A DNA stretch of 64,000 bases from Gordionus sp. m RMFG-2023 (lineage: Eukaryota > Nematomorpha > Gordioida > Chordodea > Parachordodidae), in contig NC_088775.1 in assembly GCF_954871325.1 (NCBI RefSeq), positions 31,597,561-31,661,560 of the forward strand, given 5' to 3'. Within the stretch, counting starts at the first letter, position 1. The number at the start of each line of letters is the position of its first letter. Under the pieces are notes generated by a model. The model saw nothing but the letters and a program-made list of their open reading frames with translations, made no database searches and had not been told where the DNA came from. The position numbers were made by a program, and so were the translations under genes. Below, piece by piece: positions 35,531-45,195 of this stretch.

Positions 35531-35870
35531 ATGTATGGAAATATTCTAAATACCAACCTAATTTGCTAAATACCGACCAAAATTTATTAAAATGTAATAA
35601 GATCCCTATTATTTAATATATTAATACGGAATCACGTGGTCGAGTCCGGCCTCCTATATATTATCCCCCCAAGGATGGAACCACCAAGTTAGAATAAGAA
35701 AAAAAACATGATCATTCCTGGGATTCGAACCCGGGAGCATGGGATAAGTAAACCAAGCTCTTGCCTACTAGGCCATAGAGGCTTTCCAAAAATCACGATT
35801 TTTCAAATATATATTATAAATATATTTGGTAGTGCCTATCCAAATGAAAAATGAACAAAATTCAAATTTG
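35530..35870 (-). mobile_element. insertion with tRNA-like promoter, splitting the LINE frame
   Basis: This block has no LINE homology and separates the zinc-finger piece from the linker/RT piece. It contains a tRNA-like segment followed on the minus strand by an AT-rich body that ends in GGTATTTAGCAAATTAGGTT then GGTATTTAGAATATT. It fits a tRNA-derived SINE or MITE. Short inverted words flank it (GTTAATGATGCTT and AAGCATCATTAAC). Borders are approximate. Confidence 0.5.
35714..35787 (-). tRNA. tRNA-like sequence with A and B boxes (likely SINE head or pseudogene)
   Basis: Read on the minus strand: start GGAAAGCCTC, A-box-like TGGCCTAGTAGGC, then GCTTGG...CCATGC as a possible anticodon stem, and T-arm CCCGGGTTCGAATCCCAGG with a perfect GGTTCGAATCC B box. 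The T-stem pairs at four of five positions. The acceptor stem does not pair (GGAAAGC against GAATGAT) and the anticodon loop is too long, so a charged tRNA is unlikely. The pol III boxes are intact in sequence. Confidence 0.55.
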
Positions 35871-36177
35871 ATAGATGGTACCTTAAGGTACCAAGCATCA
35901 TTAACCCATTTTCGGCGGTTGAGGTGGGGACTATTGGGCTAGTAGGCACATCAGTCAACGTGGGAATGGTAACTATAGGTTGTGCGAGGGCAAGGGCAGA
36001 AAAGGCATTTAGGGTTCGAGGGATAGCTGGTGATAAGATGGGAAGCCCAGATTGAGGACATTTTATCTTCTGGTTTCGATGAGATGGCAATAGCCCCAAT
36101 TTGGTTACTTTAACGAGTTTATTACATAAAAGGCAGTTAGATTTGGTAGAAGCTGTGCTGAGGTCTGGTAAGCTCAA
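35836..36177 (-). CDS. LINE ORF 5' part: N-terminal zinc finger
   Basis: 113 codons. An early finger reads CLLCNKLVKV, then GLLPSHRNQKIKC and PQSGLP, a Cys-x2-Cys...His-x5-Cys arrangement. The 9.6-kb relic has the same CxxC...CPNSG layout, so this is the conserved N-terminus of the family, presumably for nucleic-acid or target-site binding. The frame then becomes Pro/Thr-rich (TIPTLTDVPTSPIVPTST) and ends shortly after a perfect palindrome GGTACCTTAAGGTACC at 35877-35892, where the insertion begins. Confidence 0.7.
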   Translation of the reverse strand: MSLPDLSTASTKSNCLLCNKLVKVTKLGLLPSHRNQKIKCPQSGLPILSPAIPRTLNAFSALALAQPIVTIPTLTDVPTSPIVPTSTAENGLMMLGTLRYHLSNLNFVHFSFG

Positions 36178-36281
36178 GAATTAAAATTTTTTTATCAGTT
36201 TAAGAGTGAAAATGTTGGATATTATTTTTATCTTCAAATATGGGTTTCTTGTGGGTTGGTATATTAAGGAAGTTTAATGAG

Positions 36282-36545
36282 TTATTTTTTTGATTTTTGA
36301 TAAGATTTATTCAATATTTGAGGTTTGATTATGGAAGATGATTTACTCATAGTATAATTATGTACAAGTGATCTTATAGAAATCCCACTTTCAATATCAT
36401 TTTCTGGATAAATATTTGGTGAAATATTATTAACTGAATAAATGTTTGGCAATTTTTGATAAGATTTATTCAATATTTGAGGTTTGATTATGGAAGATGA
36501 TTTATTCATAGTATAATTATGTGCAAGTGATCATATAGAAATCCC
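36282..36545 (-). repeat. 159-bp tandem repeat preserving a reading frame
   Basis: Two copies start at 36299 and 36458 (spacing 159 = 53 codons). On the minus strand both encode the same frame: SSSIIKPQILNKSYQK, and NDIESGISI...LVHNYTM between. Because the period is a multiple of three, the frame stays open through the first copy and most of the second, until a stop where Arg became a stop codon (ISI*SLAHNY). Either a fragment of a repeat protein or a chance open repeat. No known motif. Confidence 0.6.
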
Positions 36546-37356
36546 ACTTTCAATATCATTTAATTTTTGTATTTATTTGAATTCATAAAAAACAATATTG
36601 GTTAAATTTGATTGACGTTTTTTGAGGATTATTATAATAGATATATTGGTATTGGTTTAAATACAATGATTAATAAAATTAAAAGAATAAAAATAATGAT
36701 TTAAAAAAAAGCCTTTTCGAGAACTGTTAAATTTGAAATTTTTTAAATTATTCTACTTTAGTCATTTTTTTATATATCTCAGCATTCAAAAAGAAAATAT
36801 ATATAGTTTGCCACTCTCGGGGGGGGGGGGGGTATATTATTTTTTATGTTATTTTTTTTTTATTATTTGTTATATATTTATATGATTACTAAATAAACAT
36901 GTATAATATTTATAAAAATAATTTATAAATGTTTTAAATGAATATAGAAAAAATCGCAAGGTCGGGTAAGCCTATAGTCGAAAGGCCTGGTAATACGAAA
37001 GGCTAAAAAATAATATTGAAAATAAAAATAACAAAGAAAATGATTAATGAGATATTTGATTGATTTATTGCTTTTTTTATAGAAAAAAAATTATAATAAC
37101 ATTACATTATAATATATTAAAAATATGAAAATTTTAAGATCTTTTCAATTTTTTTAATAATTCTTTGAAATAATTTATGGTTTTTAAAAATTAATTTTAT
37201 TGTATTAATTTAAAAATTAATATTTTTAATTAAATTAATATTTGGTTATGATTTTATATATTAAGTAAGTATAAATATATTGTAATTACTTGATAAAAGA
37301 AGTAAATGAGAAATATAAATTTTTTAAGGTATTTTTAATTTGAGAAAGCATTTAAG
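36546..37356. other. AT-rich non-coding DNA with poly-G run
   Basis: No gene. A run of about 14 G lies at 36819-36832 within AT-only sequence. Confidence 0.35.
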
Positions 37357-37770
37357 AGGGGAAAGGCTAACATCTTAAACGTAATTTTAAATATAATTAT
37401 ATCATTGAACTCAGAATTTAATTCTCTATCCAAAAGCGCCTAGATGTATTTTTTTACGTTTTCGGTTCAAAAAATAATTTATTTATCACGAAAACATCAT
37501 AGAGGGGAAATGCTAACATCTTAAACGTAATTTTGAATATTATTATATCATTGAACTCAGAATTTAGTTTCCTATCCAAAACCGCTTAGATGCATTTTAT
37601 AAGTTTCCGGTTCAAAAAATAATTTTTTTGTCGAGTATGCATTTTATAGGGGAAAGGCTAACATCTTAAACGTAATTTTAAATATAATTATATCATTGAA
37701 CTCAGAATTTAATTTCCTATCCAAAACCGCTTAGATGTATTTTTTTACGTTTCACTTATAGGAGCACACA
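37357..37770. repeat. tandem repeat, about 146-bp unit, nearly three copies
   Basis: GGGGAAAGGCTAACATCTTA then AACGTAATTTTAAATAT starts at about 37358, 37504 and 37649. Each copy continues TATCATTGAACTCAGAATTT and CCTATCCAAAACCGCTTAGA. The third copy ends near TTTTTTACGTTTC. Copies are about 90 percent identical by eye; no coding. Confidence 0.9.
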
Positions 37771-38790
37771 TTATTTAAAAATATCTATAAGTTCTTGTTC
37801 TTTTTTAAAAGTTTGTTCAAAAACACCCAAATTCTAGAAGACATAGAGATTTGCAAGAAAATCGGTTCTAAAAAACTAAACGATCTTAAAAATTTTAATC
37901 TCTAAGAAATTATAAATCCTCAAAATTTTACCATCGATAATCTATCTTTGGTTACAGAATTGTTTTGTTTGTTTCTTAATGCTTTTATCGGAAATCAGCA
38001 AATTACCTTTTTTTTACCCTACAATTAATGAACTATGACGTTTTATAACTAATAGATGAAAAAATTGGGAAACCAAATATAGATTTGCGTACTTTTATAA
38101 ATAAAGAGAGAATCAAGCGAATTGCATCAAAAGCTAAAATAATTTGCAACGCCATTTTTAGGAAAAATTAAATTCCCAATATTTTGGAACCTGGAAACCG
38201 TACAATGGCCAATTAGTTTAAAGACCTGAGACGGTTTGACAATTCTTCATAAATTTTATTGTAGGCGGCTATATATTTTTATAAAAATAATTTTTGGTTT
38301 TCACCTTTTTTCTAAAAATTTTGAATACTCGTCGTTATTTTTCATTCAAATTCTTCTTTAGTGATATATTATATACATATATGGGAAATAGGGGGATGAA
38401 GAGGGAAAATTGTTATTGGCGAAATTATATTTACGAAAACAAACAAATTTTTGAAGGGGATGGGGGTTTACTTTATGTCAAAGACAACCATTAATAAGGT
38501 AATTAATAAGAATTTAATATAAAAGAGACAGCAGAAGATTTCATTTGCAAATATATAGTACACAAGATATCAGCTGATCTTGATGAATCAAATAATGGAA
38601 TGGATGCTCTATCCTAACTAGCTAAAGCAGCAAAGGCTCGTAAAATAGGCAAAAAAAAGGTGGACATGCGAGATCCCGACCACTATATGTGCGCTACAAT
38701 ATATAATTCAAAATATATTAGTTGAGGCGAAAATCATGTGACTAACTATTTTTTTTTTTGGAAATTATTAGGATCGGTAGTTGAGAGAAA
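37771..38790 (+). pseudogene. decayed reading frames of unknown origin
   Basis: Three plus-strand stretches look coding-like but are broken by stops. About 38055-38170 has KIGKPNIDLRTFINKER then IKRIASKAKIICNAIF. About 38380-38494 has ENCYWRNYIYENKQIFEG. About 38520-38770 has ETAEDFICKYIVHKISADLD, then KAAKARKIGKKKVDMRDPD, HYMCATIYNSKYIS and NHVTNYFF, with two stops. Composition is richer in charged residues than neighbouring chance frames. I recognise no domain. They could be parts of one degraded transposon or gene. Confidence 0.35.
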
Positions 38791-40363
38791 AAAGTGGCAG
38801 TGTATGAAAAAATTGACAAAAGTAGTATCATGCCAGAAAGAAAAATATAGAAGCTCACTAAACAATTATTTTATATAAAGTGTTTACTGAAGTAAAAACA
38901 AATTTAGCTAACTGGATTTTTAAAACGCTCTGCCAAAAATTGCGCTTAATTTCAGTTTATCTTCAATTTTTTCACCTTAGCCACTGGATATCAATTGAGA
39001 TATGTTGGTCCCACTATATATTAATACACAGTGATTGATTTTAATTTTTTTATAAAACAATTAGGAATTTGGGGCTGGGGTTAAGGATCAATTCCTAAAA
39101 ATTTTAATAAAATTATGTCAAAGCAATCAGATTTATTTTTTAAATAAAAAATAATAGAGGACTTACAAGATTATAAACGCGCCAAAATTTCAGACCTAGT
39201 CCTTTTCAAGCAAAGAAAAATGAATTCAGAAATAATTACTTGAATTTAAAAAAAAAATATCGCAGCAAGTGTTATCATCCTACCCCCCCCCCCCCCCCCA
39301 CTTCCTTATATATGGCTCATATCTCACATTCGATGATTTAACAAACCAAAACACGACCTGAATCTCCAGACTGCTCTGACAATCTATGACCTTCACTCTT
39401 CCAAACATATCTCGCCCGGCCCCCAAGTGCTCACCTCTGGTTGCAGGTTCTATTGAATTTCTCTTATCGAACCCAAAATCACAGAAACTAACTAATTTCC
39501 ACTTCATTAACAATAAAAACGGATATGAATGATAATATCACTCCAAGCCAAAACCTAGCATTCCTAGCCACTACAAAACTTCGTATTTCAAATAACTTTG
39601 TTTAAACTGTAACATAGTTTTCCCACATATCTGCAGCTTCCAGATAGATAATAAGATGGTCGAAAATTTGAAAAACATGAAATCTCACTCAAAATTAATA
39701 TCTGTATTTTTAAGAATCGAATTCTGAATAAATGATTAGAATACATTAAGCTAGTTTTGAAATCACATTCAAATTGATTTTTTTTTTGTAAAAAATTTGT
39801 AAACAGGGTTTGGATTCGGGTTTTGAAAAAATTCCCTAAAATTCGAGCTCGCTACTCGAGTTCACAAACTCGATTAGTTCTTTCTATTTAACTCTTAAAA
39901 TATATTTTAAACAAGCCTTTTTCAATTAGTTATTTGTGAATTAAGATTTTAATAAATATTTATAAAAAAATTAGAATAACAACACCAACAATAATATAAT
40001 ATTTATATAAATAAATATAGATCAAAACTTTTTTTAAAATTAAATTATTAATTATATTATAATAACATGTCCATTTTGGAATAACATATATTTTTATAAT
40101 ATATAAATTGGAAATATAATTCATTATTCACAAATTTAATTTAAAAAAACCAACAATTAGTAAATAAAAATTATCTAAGATGCATTTTTATTTAGTCTTT
40201 GTCCTGGGTTAATTCACAATTTTCCCAAATCATAAAAAATGAAGACCCGGGTAAGTGATACTATAATTGCGTAATCGTTCGTGTAAATTTTTTTAGTTAA
40301 GGAGAAAGGGAGGGGTAGGGAAATTATTTTACTAAAATTTAAGTCATCGATATAATATAATTA
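38791..40363 (-). other. flank downstream of the FBXW7-like exon (possible 3' UTR)
   Basis: Lies 3' of the stop codon at 40364. A 77-codon minus frame (39280-39513: KWKLVSFCDFGFDKRNSIEP ... SNVRYEPYIRKW, then a poly-glycine made by a C run of about 17 at 39283-39299) is GC-richer than its surroundings but has no recognisable motif. It may be UTR or a repeat. I saw no clear AATAAA near the stop. Confidence 0.35.
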
Positions 40364-40647
40364 TTAAAAATCATTCTTTCCGCCCACCAGTCCAAAATCC
40401 AGGACGAGAAGCTTAGTTTCCTCTGTTCCATTTCTGCTACCCACGGCACAGACCAGCTTGGTAGGCCCGGCCTTGATGCGCCAAACAACCCCTCCAGAAC
40501 CACCAGAGTCGAGCTTTACCAAGTCTCTTATATATTCGCCAGTGCGAGCATCCCAAAGCTTGACGGTGCCATCGTCAGAGGAAGTTAGGACAGTTTTTCC
40601 CCGATCGAATTGGAGACTAGTAACGGCGCTTTGGTGTTTATGAGGCC
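40364..40647 (-). CDS. FBXW7: C-terminal exon of FBXW7/archipelago (F-box WD40 protein)
   Basis: Minus-strand exon of 93 complete codons plus 2 bases, ending TAA at 40364-40366. The translation begins (G)[13 protein letters not shown], then [50 protein letters not shown] and [10 protein letters not shown]. From knowledge of the family, this is the last WD40 blade and tail of FBXW7 (Drosophila ago, C. elegans sel-10), the substrate receptor of an SCF ubiquitin ligase. It binds phosphodegrons of cyclin E, Notch, Myc and other regulators, mostly in the nucleus. An acceptor-like TTTGATGACTTAG precedes the exon, consistent with a phase-splitting intron before the Gly-Pro-x-Lys-His motif. GC content is about half, against roughly a quarter around it, and the frame is intact, so it is probably a functional exon. 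Earlier exons (F-box, blades 1-7) should lie to the right; I saw none before 64000, implying a huge TE-filled intron. The final residues diverge, as is normal for this protein. Confidence 0.93.
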
Positions 40648-41067
40648 CTAAGTCATCAAATTAAATAACATATATAAAAAGAGTGGAAAAGACGTAGAAC
40701 ACCTCTAGCTTTAAGGGTTCATTATGTGAGGCCCGGGTATAAGGAGACATATTATGGCGATCTGGGCTTTTAATGAGCTATTCCTATTTCTGGTACAAAA
40801 TAAATATGTTAAAAATTTTCACGAGAAAGAAAAGATTAAAGATGGTGTACTAAGATTCGATTGACAGAGATGTCATAGCCTTGTTTTCATAAGATTGTTT
40901 CGATTAATTACCAAAAAAAATTATTGTAAAATGTCGGCAGCGGTTTCTTATTTTTTCATCGGCAGTTGTAGGCACGCCGAGTCAGCAACCGCCAAATAAA
41001 TTGACGGCGAACCTGGCGGGGTAGCACATTTTAAAATTTAATAATAAAAATTTATAATTCAGTGTAT
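40648..41067. other. probable intron sequence
   Basis: Follows the acceptor site of the FBXW7-like exon on the minus strand. A GC-richer patch (GTCGGCAGCGG, CACGCCGAGTCAGCAACCGCC, GACGGCGAACCTGGCGG; about 40930-41030) looks like a repeat edge. No coding recognised. Confidence 0.4.
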
Positions 41068-41500
41068 TATTGATCTGCAAAAGTAAGCCCAACGTACCCA
41101 GGTGCTCTTTTTAAAAAAATCGGGATCGGGCTGGGTCGGCCTTATATTTTAAAAAAAATTTGGGCCCGGTCGGGTCTTGAAACCTTTGTTAAATATATCT
41201 AAATTTATCAATTTTATGTTGAATTTTTTATGTAAAATAAAAATATTTGATCTTATTTATAGAAACTAGACGCCATATAACATGCATATATCTTTTATTT
41301 TGAGAATTATAAAAATAAATTTTTATATTTAAATAAATTCAGGCCGGGCCGACAAATTTTTTTGAAAAATATTTCAAGTTCAGGCCGAGCCGGTAAAACT
41401 TTTTAAAAAAATTTAGGGTTGGAGTCGGGATAGTAAAAATTAAAAAAAAAAATTTGGAGCCGGGCCGGGCTTGAAAAATTAGGTCCGATGCAGATCACTA
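41068..41500. mobile_element. MITE of the TA..GATCTGCA family, copy 1
   Basis: Left end TATTGATCTGCA, right end TGCAGATCACTA; subterminal GGGATCGGGCTGGGTCGG and GGCCGGGCCGACAAA-type motifs. The same ends and internal phrases (TATGTTGAATTTTTTATGTA, AAAATAAAAATATT) occur in the 44589-44902 copy. The flanking octamers do not match, so the target duplication has decayed. No coding. Confidence 0.75.
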
Positions 41501-42319
41501 TTATAGATTATTTTATACAATTTTTGGGCACTCCCAATTCCATCATTTGCAATATAGAGTTTTTTAATATTTCCCATGTCCCAACCTGATATAAATTTAT
41601 TAATTTCTCGTTCTCTGAAAATGATTTATGATATAAAATATCAATGAAATAATTGCCTTTAGATATCAATAACATTTCCCGATACCCAAAATCGATGCTA
41701 CACTTTCTAAATTTTTATGTTCTTTTTATAAATTCATACCATAATGTTGACTAAAAAATTTTTTCAAATTTAAAAGACCAATTATCATTTTGGTGTATCG
41801 GCCACTGGTATTGGTTAAAATTTAAAGGATCTATCTGTACCGATATTGACAAATACCAATGATTATATCCAGTGACGAAGCGTCAAGTTTACTAATAAGC
41901 AATCGAAAATTTTTATTTATTTTTAATAATTAGTCAAACCATAAAAAAAAATTAAAATATATGAATAAATAGAATTCGTCCTTATTTTTGATCAAAATGA
42001 TCAACTGAATTAAAAAGTTATTGATAGATTTTAAATTTTTTAATAAGTTTTTTTCAATCGAAATCAAAAATAAATTTAAATTTTTTTTACATTAAACTTA
42101 TAATTTATTTATCAAAAGTTAGCTGATAAAATTATTATAATTTATATTAAAGGGGAAACTAACCTGTATTTCGGCAAAAATTAAAAACATGCAAAAGTTA
42201 GTTGAATATCTATAAAATTATTTTACAAAATTCGAAATAAATTTATTTTTTTTTATATATAAATTTTAAGGTAATAGGAAAAAAAACCATGGATTTTTTT
42301 TTTCATATTTATAGAATTT
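41501..42319. other. AT-rich, probable intron sequence
   Basis: No gene or clear repeat. Phrases ACCAATATTGAC/TACCAATGATTATATCCAG near 41820-41870 resemble decayed element edges. Confidence 0.3.
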
Positions 42320-42472
42320 GTCACAAGAAGCAATTCTCAATTCCAAACACGTCAAATTGAGCCTTGATTTCCTCCAGAAACTTGAAAAGTGAATCAGAGC
42401 ACTCTATCCGATGAAGAACGCACAAATAATCAATGCGAAGGTTGGAATCATCGTTTAATGGAATGCGAGAAT
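42320..42472 (-). pseudogene. unidentified coding-like fragment abutting a transposon end
   Basis: The minus frame reads SRIPLNDDSNLRIDYLCVLH, RIECSDSLFKFLEE and IKAQFDVFGIENCFL, then stop. The amphipathic, acidic composition and higher GC suggest real coding sequence. It stops abruptly at its upstream end, exactly where homology to the hAT-like terminal repeat begins (about 42477). So it is either a gene fragment joined to the transposon by deletion of the transposon tip, or a captured host exon. I do not recognise the family. Confidence 0.4.
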
Positions 42473-43089
42473 AAATAATATAATTACTTTTTTTTCTCTT
42501 TTTTTTGCAACTGGCACCATATAATTAAAAGGCCAAATAAGGGATTTAAAAAGAGAATTTAAAAAAAAGTAAATAGTATTTGAAACACTTGCAACTTTTA
42601 TTCATGCTTTTAGCACTTTAAATGAAAAATTAATATATTTCATGTACATGAATTAATTTGAGGAGTATATGTGGTTAATATAAAAATAAATTTTTTAAAA
42701 AAACAATATTTAAGGGGATTCGGAATCTTTTTTTTAAAAAGCAATTAAATTATATTTTGCCGCCTGGCTGGCACCAGAAAATTTTATTTTTTAGAGATAT
42801 TTAATATTTGTATTACTTTTATGCTTTAATGGTTTTAATAAAATATTATTTTTAAATTAATAATTTAGAAAAATTAGAGGAAGAGAAACGAAAATATTTA
42901 TAACATCATCATTAGAGGTGCGGGCCTAATTTTTTATTCACGGCCTGCTCGCTCACGGTGGCAATAAAAATATTCACGCTTACCACTTAAAAATTTTTAA
43001 CCCGACCCGCCCGCTCACGAAAGGCAATATTTTGATTCATGCCCGAAAATTTACAACCCCCTCTTAAATTTTAATAGCGATCATTTAAA

Positions 43090-43233
43090 CCCCTCTCCCC
43101 CTGGGTTAGTAGGCTTATTTCTAGATCCTAATTTCAAAAGCCTTAAGTTTTTAATAGACGAAGAAAAGGAAGATATTTACAAAACAATCTTAAAAATGTG
43201 AAATGATATAAAATTAGATGATATGCATAAGTC
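43090..43233 (+). pseudogene. hAT transposase core fragment
   Basis: The frame reads LVGLFLDPNFKSLKFLIDEE, then KEDIYKTILKM. GLxLDPxFKSLxFL is a hAT landmark between the catalytic core and the C-terminal dimerisation region. It is cut off by the 43244-44077 insertion. The matching C-terminus is at 45024-45190. Confidence 0.75.
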
Positions 43234-43243
43234 AATGCCAACT

Positions 43244-44077
43244 ATACCTGAAACGAATTATTTGTTATTCAATATTCGACTCGATTCGTATTTTACGAAT
43301 AACACAATTATTCGATTCTATATTATTCGTCGAATAATTTTTTATCTATTATTAGATCGAATTATTCGATTAAAATAATAATATTGAAAAATAATTATAT
43401 ATTATTAGTAGGAATTATTTGCAATTATTGCTATTTAATAAAATTTTTTAGTGGAATAATGAAGAAACATTTTATATTTCTAAAATTGTTGTTAACAGCT
43501 GTTTTTATTCGAATAACTTCATAATATAAAATTAACTTCCGAAAGTTTATGATAGACGAAGAAAGTATTTATTTTTATATGCAATTTATAATACGTATAC
43601 AATTATAATAAACTAGTAGCCATGCCGTCAAGAATGACGGGCGAACCAGATATTTCTCCTTCGTTTGATGATGGAGCATAAATTTTACTTTTTGCAAAAA
43701 CTTTTTGTTTAAAAAATTTGTTGTTGGTATATTTGTCTTCTACATGATATGAATATTATATTGATTTTACTACATTATATATAAAAATACTATATATAAT
43801 ATATATGCTTCTATATTATCTTACTAATAAAATTTGTTTGTCTTTTATTTATAGTTAAATTTTACAAAATAAATTTAATATTCTATCTTTTTAATTTATG
43901 GTTAAATAAAATTTTCAAATTGAATCGAATAATCATGTTATTATTCGCACGAATACGAATAATGAATTATTTGATTTAAACGAATACGAATAATTCCATT
44001 ATTCGATTCGGAATTTCAAATCGAAATCGAATAAGAATAATGCAATTACTCGATTTGATTCATATTTATGTAGGTAT
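43244..44077. mobile_element. non-autonomous TIR element with perfect 10-bp TSD
   Basis: Ends ATACCT and AGGTAT, flanked by the identical decamer AATGCCAACT at 43234-43243 and 44078-44087. The subterminal zones are inverted and crowded with ATTCG/CGAATAA words (TTATTCGATT, CGAATAATTCC). A 9-10 bp duplication fits Mutator-like elements better than hAT. It is 834 bp with no transposase. It contains the hairpin GCCGTCAAGAATGACGGGC at about 43625. Confidence 0.85.
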
Positions 44078-44159
44078 AATGCCAACTGTCATTTATAACT
44101 TTCCTAATTCATCCTACATTCATAAAAAACCATATATTCTAAATGAAACATATTTTTAG

Positions 44160-44578
44160 AAGATTCTGATGAATCAACACCGATGAAAGCTGTGTTAATT
44201 TAAAAGATTCATCCCATAAAACAAAGACCCGACGGCTTAACCTGCACCCCCTGGCCCAATGGGAAATCCCTTATTTGGGCTGCGTATCATTTTTTCCTTC
44301 ATCACTTAATACAAACCCTCTTACTTGTGGGGAAAATAAAAATTAATAAATATTCAAAATTAAATAACTTTATATTTCAGCTAATAGTCATTTCAACTAA
44401 CGGCAATTTTTCACAGTCTACATATATTTTTTTAAAAACTTTATCACGAAAATTTTTTAGCATAACAAACGAAAATCGCGAATCCTTATTTCTTGAACAA
44501 AAGCTCAATTGGAAATTTTTAAACACAATTATACTTGTTTTTAGGTACATTTTCATAATTAAACTAAGCTCTTTTTAG
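44160..44578 (+). pseudogene. RLE-type LINE 3' fragment (endonuclease)
   Basis: Plus frame with RPDGLTCTPWPNGKSLIWA (about 44229-44290), then KINKYSKLNNFIFQLIVIST, TYIFLKTLSRKF and ENRESLFLEQKL. It aligns with RPDGSTMITW...LTWD, NKLAKYS...FLPLIATT, FFKELGKRI and YYLRQRL of the 32.9-kb copy. The second acidic motif (WD) reads WA, so the nuclease is inactive. Only the endonuclease end of the LINE is present, as expected for a strongly 5'-truncated insertion. The 5' border is uncertain. Confidence 0.8.
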
Positions 44579-44588
44579 AGCCTTCGAT

Positions 44589-44902
44589 TAGGGATCTGCA
44601 AAGTTAGGCCCGGCCCGTACCCGGCCCGAACAGGCTATGGGCCGGACTCGGGTCTAATTCTATTTAAAATAATCGTGTTCGGGCCGGGCCTAATATTTTT
44701 TAAAAAAATTCGGGCCGGGTCGGGTTTTTATATCATAAATTTATCAATTTTATATTGAATTTTTTATGTAAAATAAAAATATTGATTTTATTTATTGAAA
44801 CTAAACGACATATAACATATGTCTTTTATTTTGAGTAATTACAAAAATTAATTTCTATATTTAAAAAAATTTCGGGCCGGGCAGGCCCGATGCAGATCAC
44901 TA
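44589..44902. mobile_element. MITE of the TA..GATCTGCA family, copy 2, perfect 8-bp TSD
   Basis: Left end TAGGGATCTGCA, right end TGCAGATCACTA, flanked by CCTTCGAT at 44581-44588 and 44903-44910. The 8-bp duplication and TAG...CTA termini fit hAT. Subterminal GGCCCGGCCCGTACCCGGCC and CGGGCCGGGCAGGCCCG are the likely binding-site-like motifs. 314 bp, non-coding. Sister of 41068-41500. Confidence 0.93.
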
Positions 44903-45009
44903 CCTTCGATACTATTAATATATATTATTTTGTAATTTTATATAGTTGTTTTATCATTTTTTAAAAATTTTACCAATATCAATATTATCAAAATTAAATT
45001 TTAAAAAAT

Positions 45010-45195
45010 AAAACAAATAACAATGGAGATATTTTGAAGTTTTGGAAGCAGGAAAATTTATTTCCTTTTTTGAGAAAATTAGAGAGTAAAATTTTGTCAG
45101 CCCTGGCAAATTCGGCTTCTAGTGAAAGGTTATTTTCTGTAGCCAATCGTCTATTAGAGGAAAGGCATACACAATTGAAATAAAAAAAATAGACA
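45010..45195 (+). pseudogene. hAT transposase C-terminus (of the enclosing element)
   Basis: The frame has FWKQENLFPFLRKLESKIL, then SALANSASSERLFSVANRLL and EERHTQLK, stop. W...P.L and NSASSERLFS-x-A are the textbook hAT dimerisation motifs. It belongs with the core fragment at 43090-43233 in the same orientation. Confidence 0.85.

Larger units (their letters stand above)
32700..36177 (-). mobile_element. near-complete RLE-type non-LTR retrotransposon
   Basis: Minus-strand element in transcript order: zinc-finger region (36177-35836), a foreign insertion with a tRNA-like core (about 35530-35870), linker and RT (35530-33597), CCHC finger (33400-33345), restriction-like endonuclease (33235-32855), and a 3' tail with an 82-bp duplication (32700-32860). 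The single reading frame is interrupted by the insertion, two frameshifts and one stop. The order zinc finger, RT, CCHC, endonuclease is that of the site-specific R2/NeSL/Hero-like group; I cannot assign the exact clade by eye. The element is about 3.5 kb, close to full length for such LINEs. The GC content and open frames are markedly better than in its five relatives here, so it is the youngest. Confidence 0.9.

Noticed and set aside
35714-35787. Functional tRNA gene
   Set aside because: The acceptor stem does not pair and the anticodon loop length is wrong; pol III boxes alone fit a SINE head or pseudogene better.
40458-40643. 61-codon plus-strand open frame
   Set aside because: Antisense to the FBXW7 exon, which is recognised on the minus strand.
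42915-43080. GC-rich regulatory island
   Set aside because: The GC-rich words are the subterminal repeats of the hAT element, with inverted copies near 45340 and 47050-47130.
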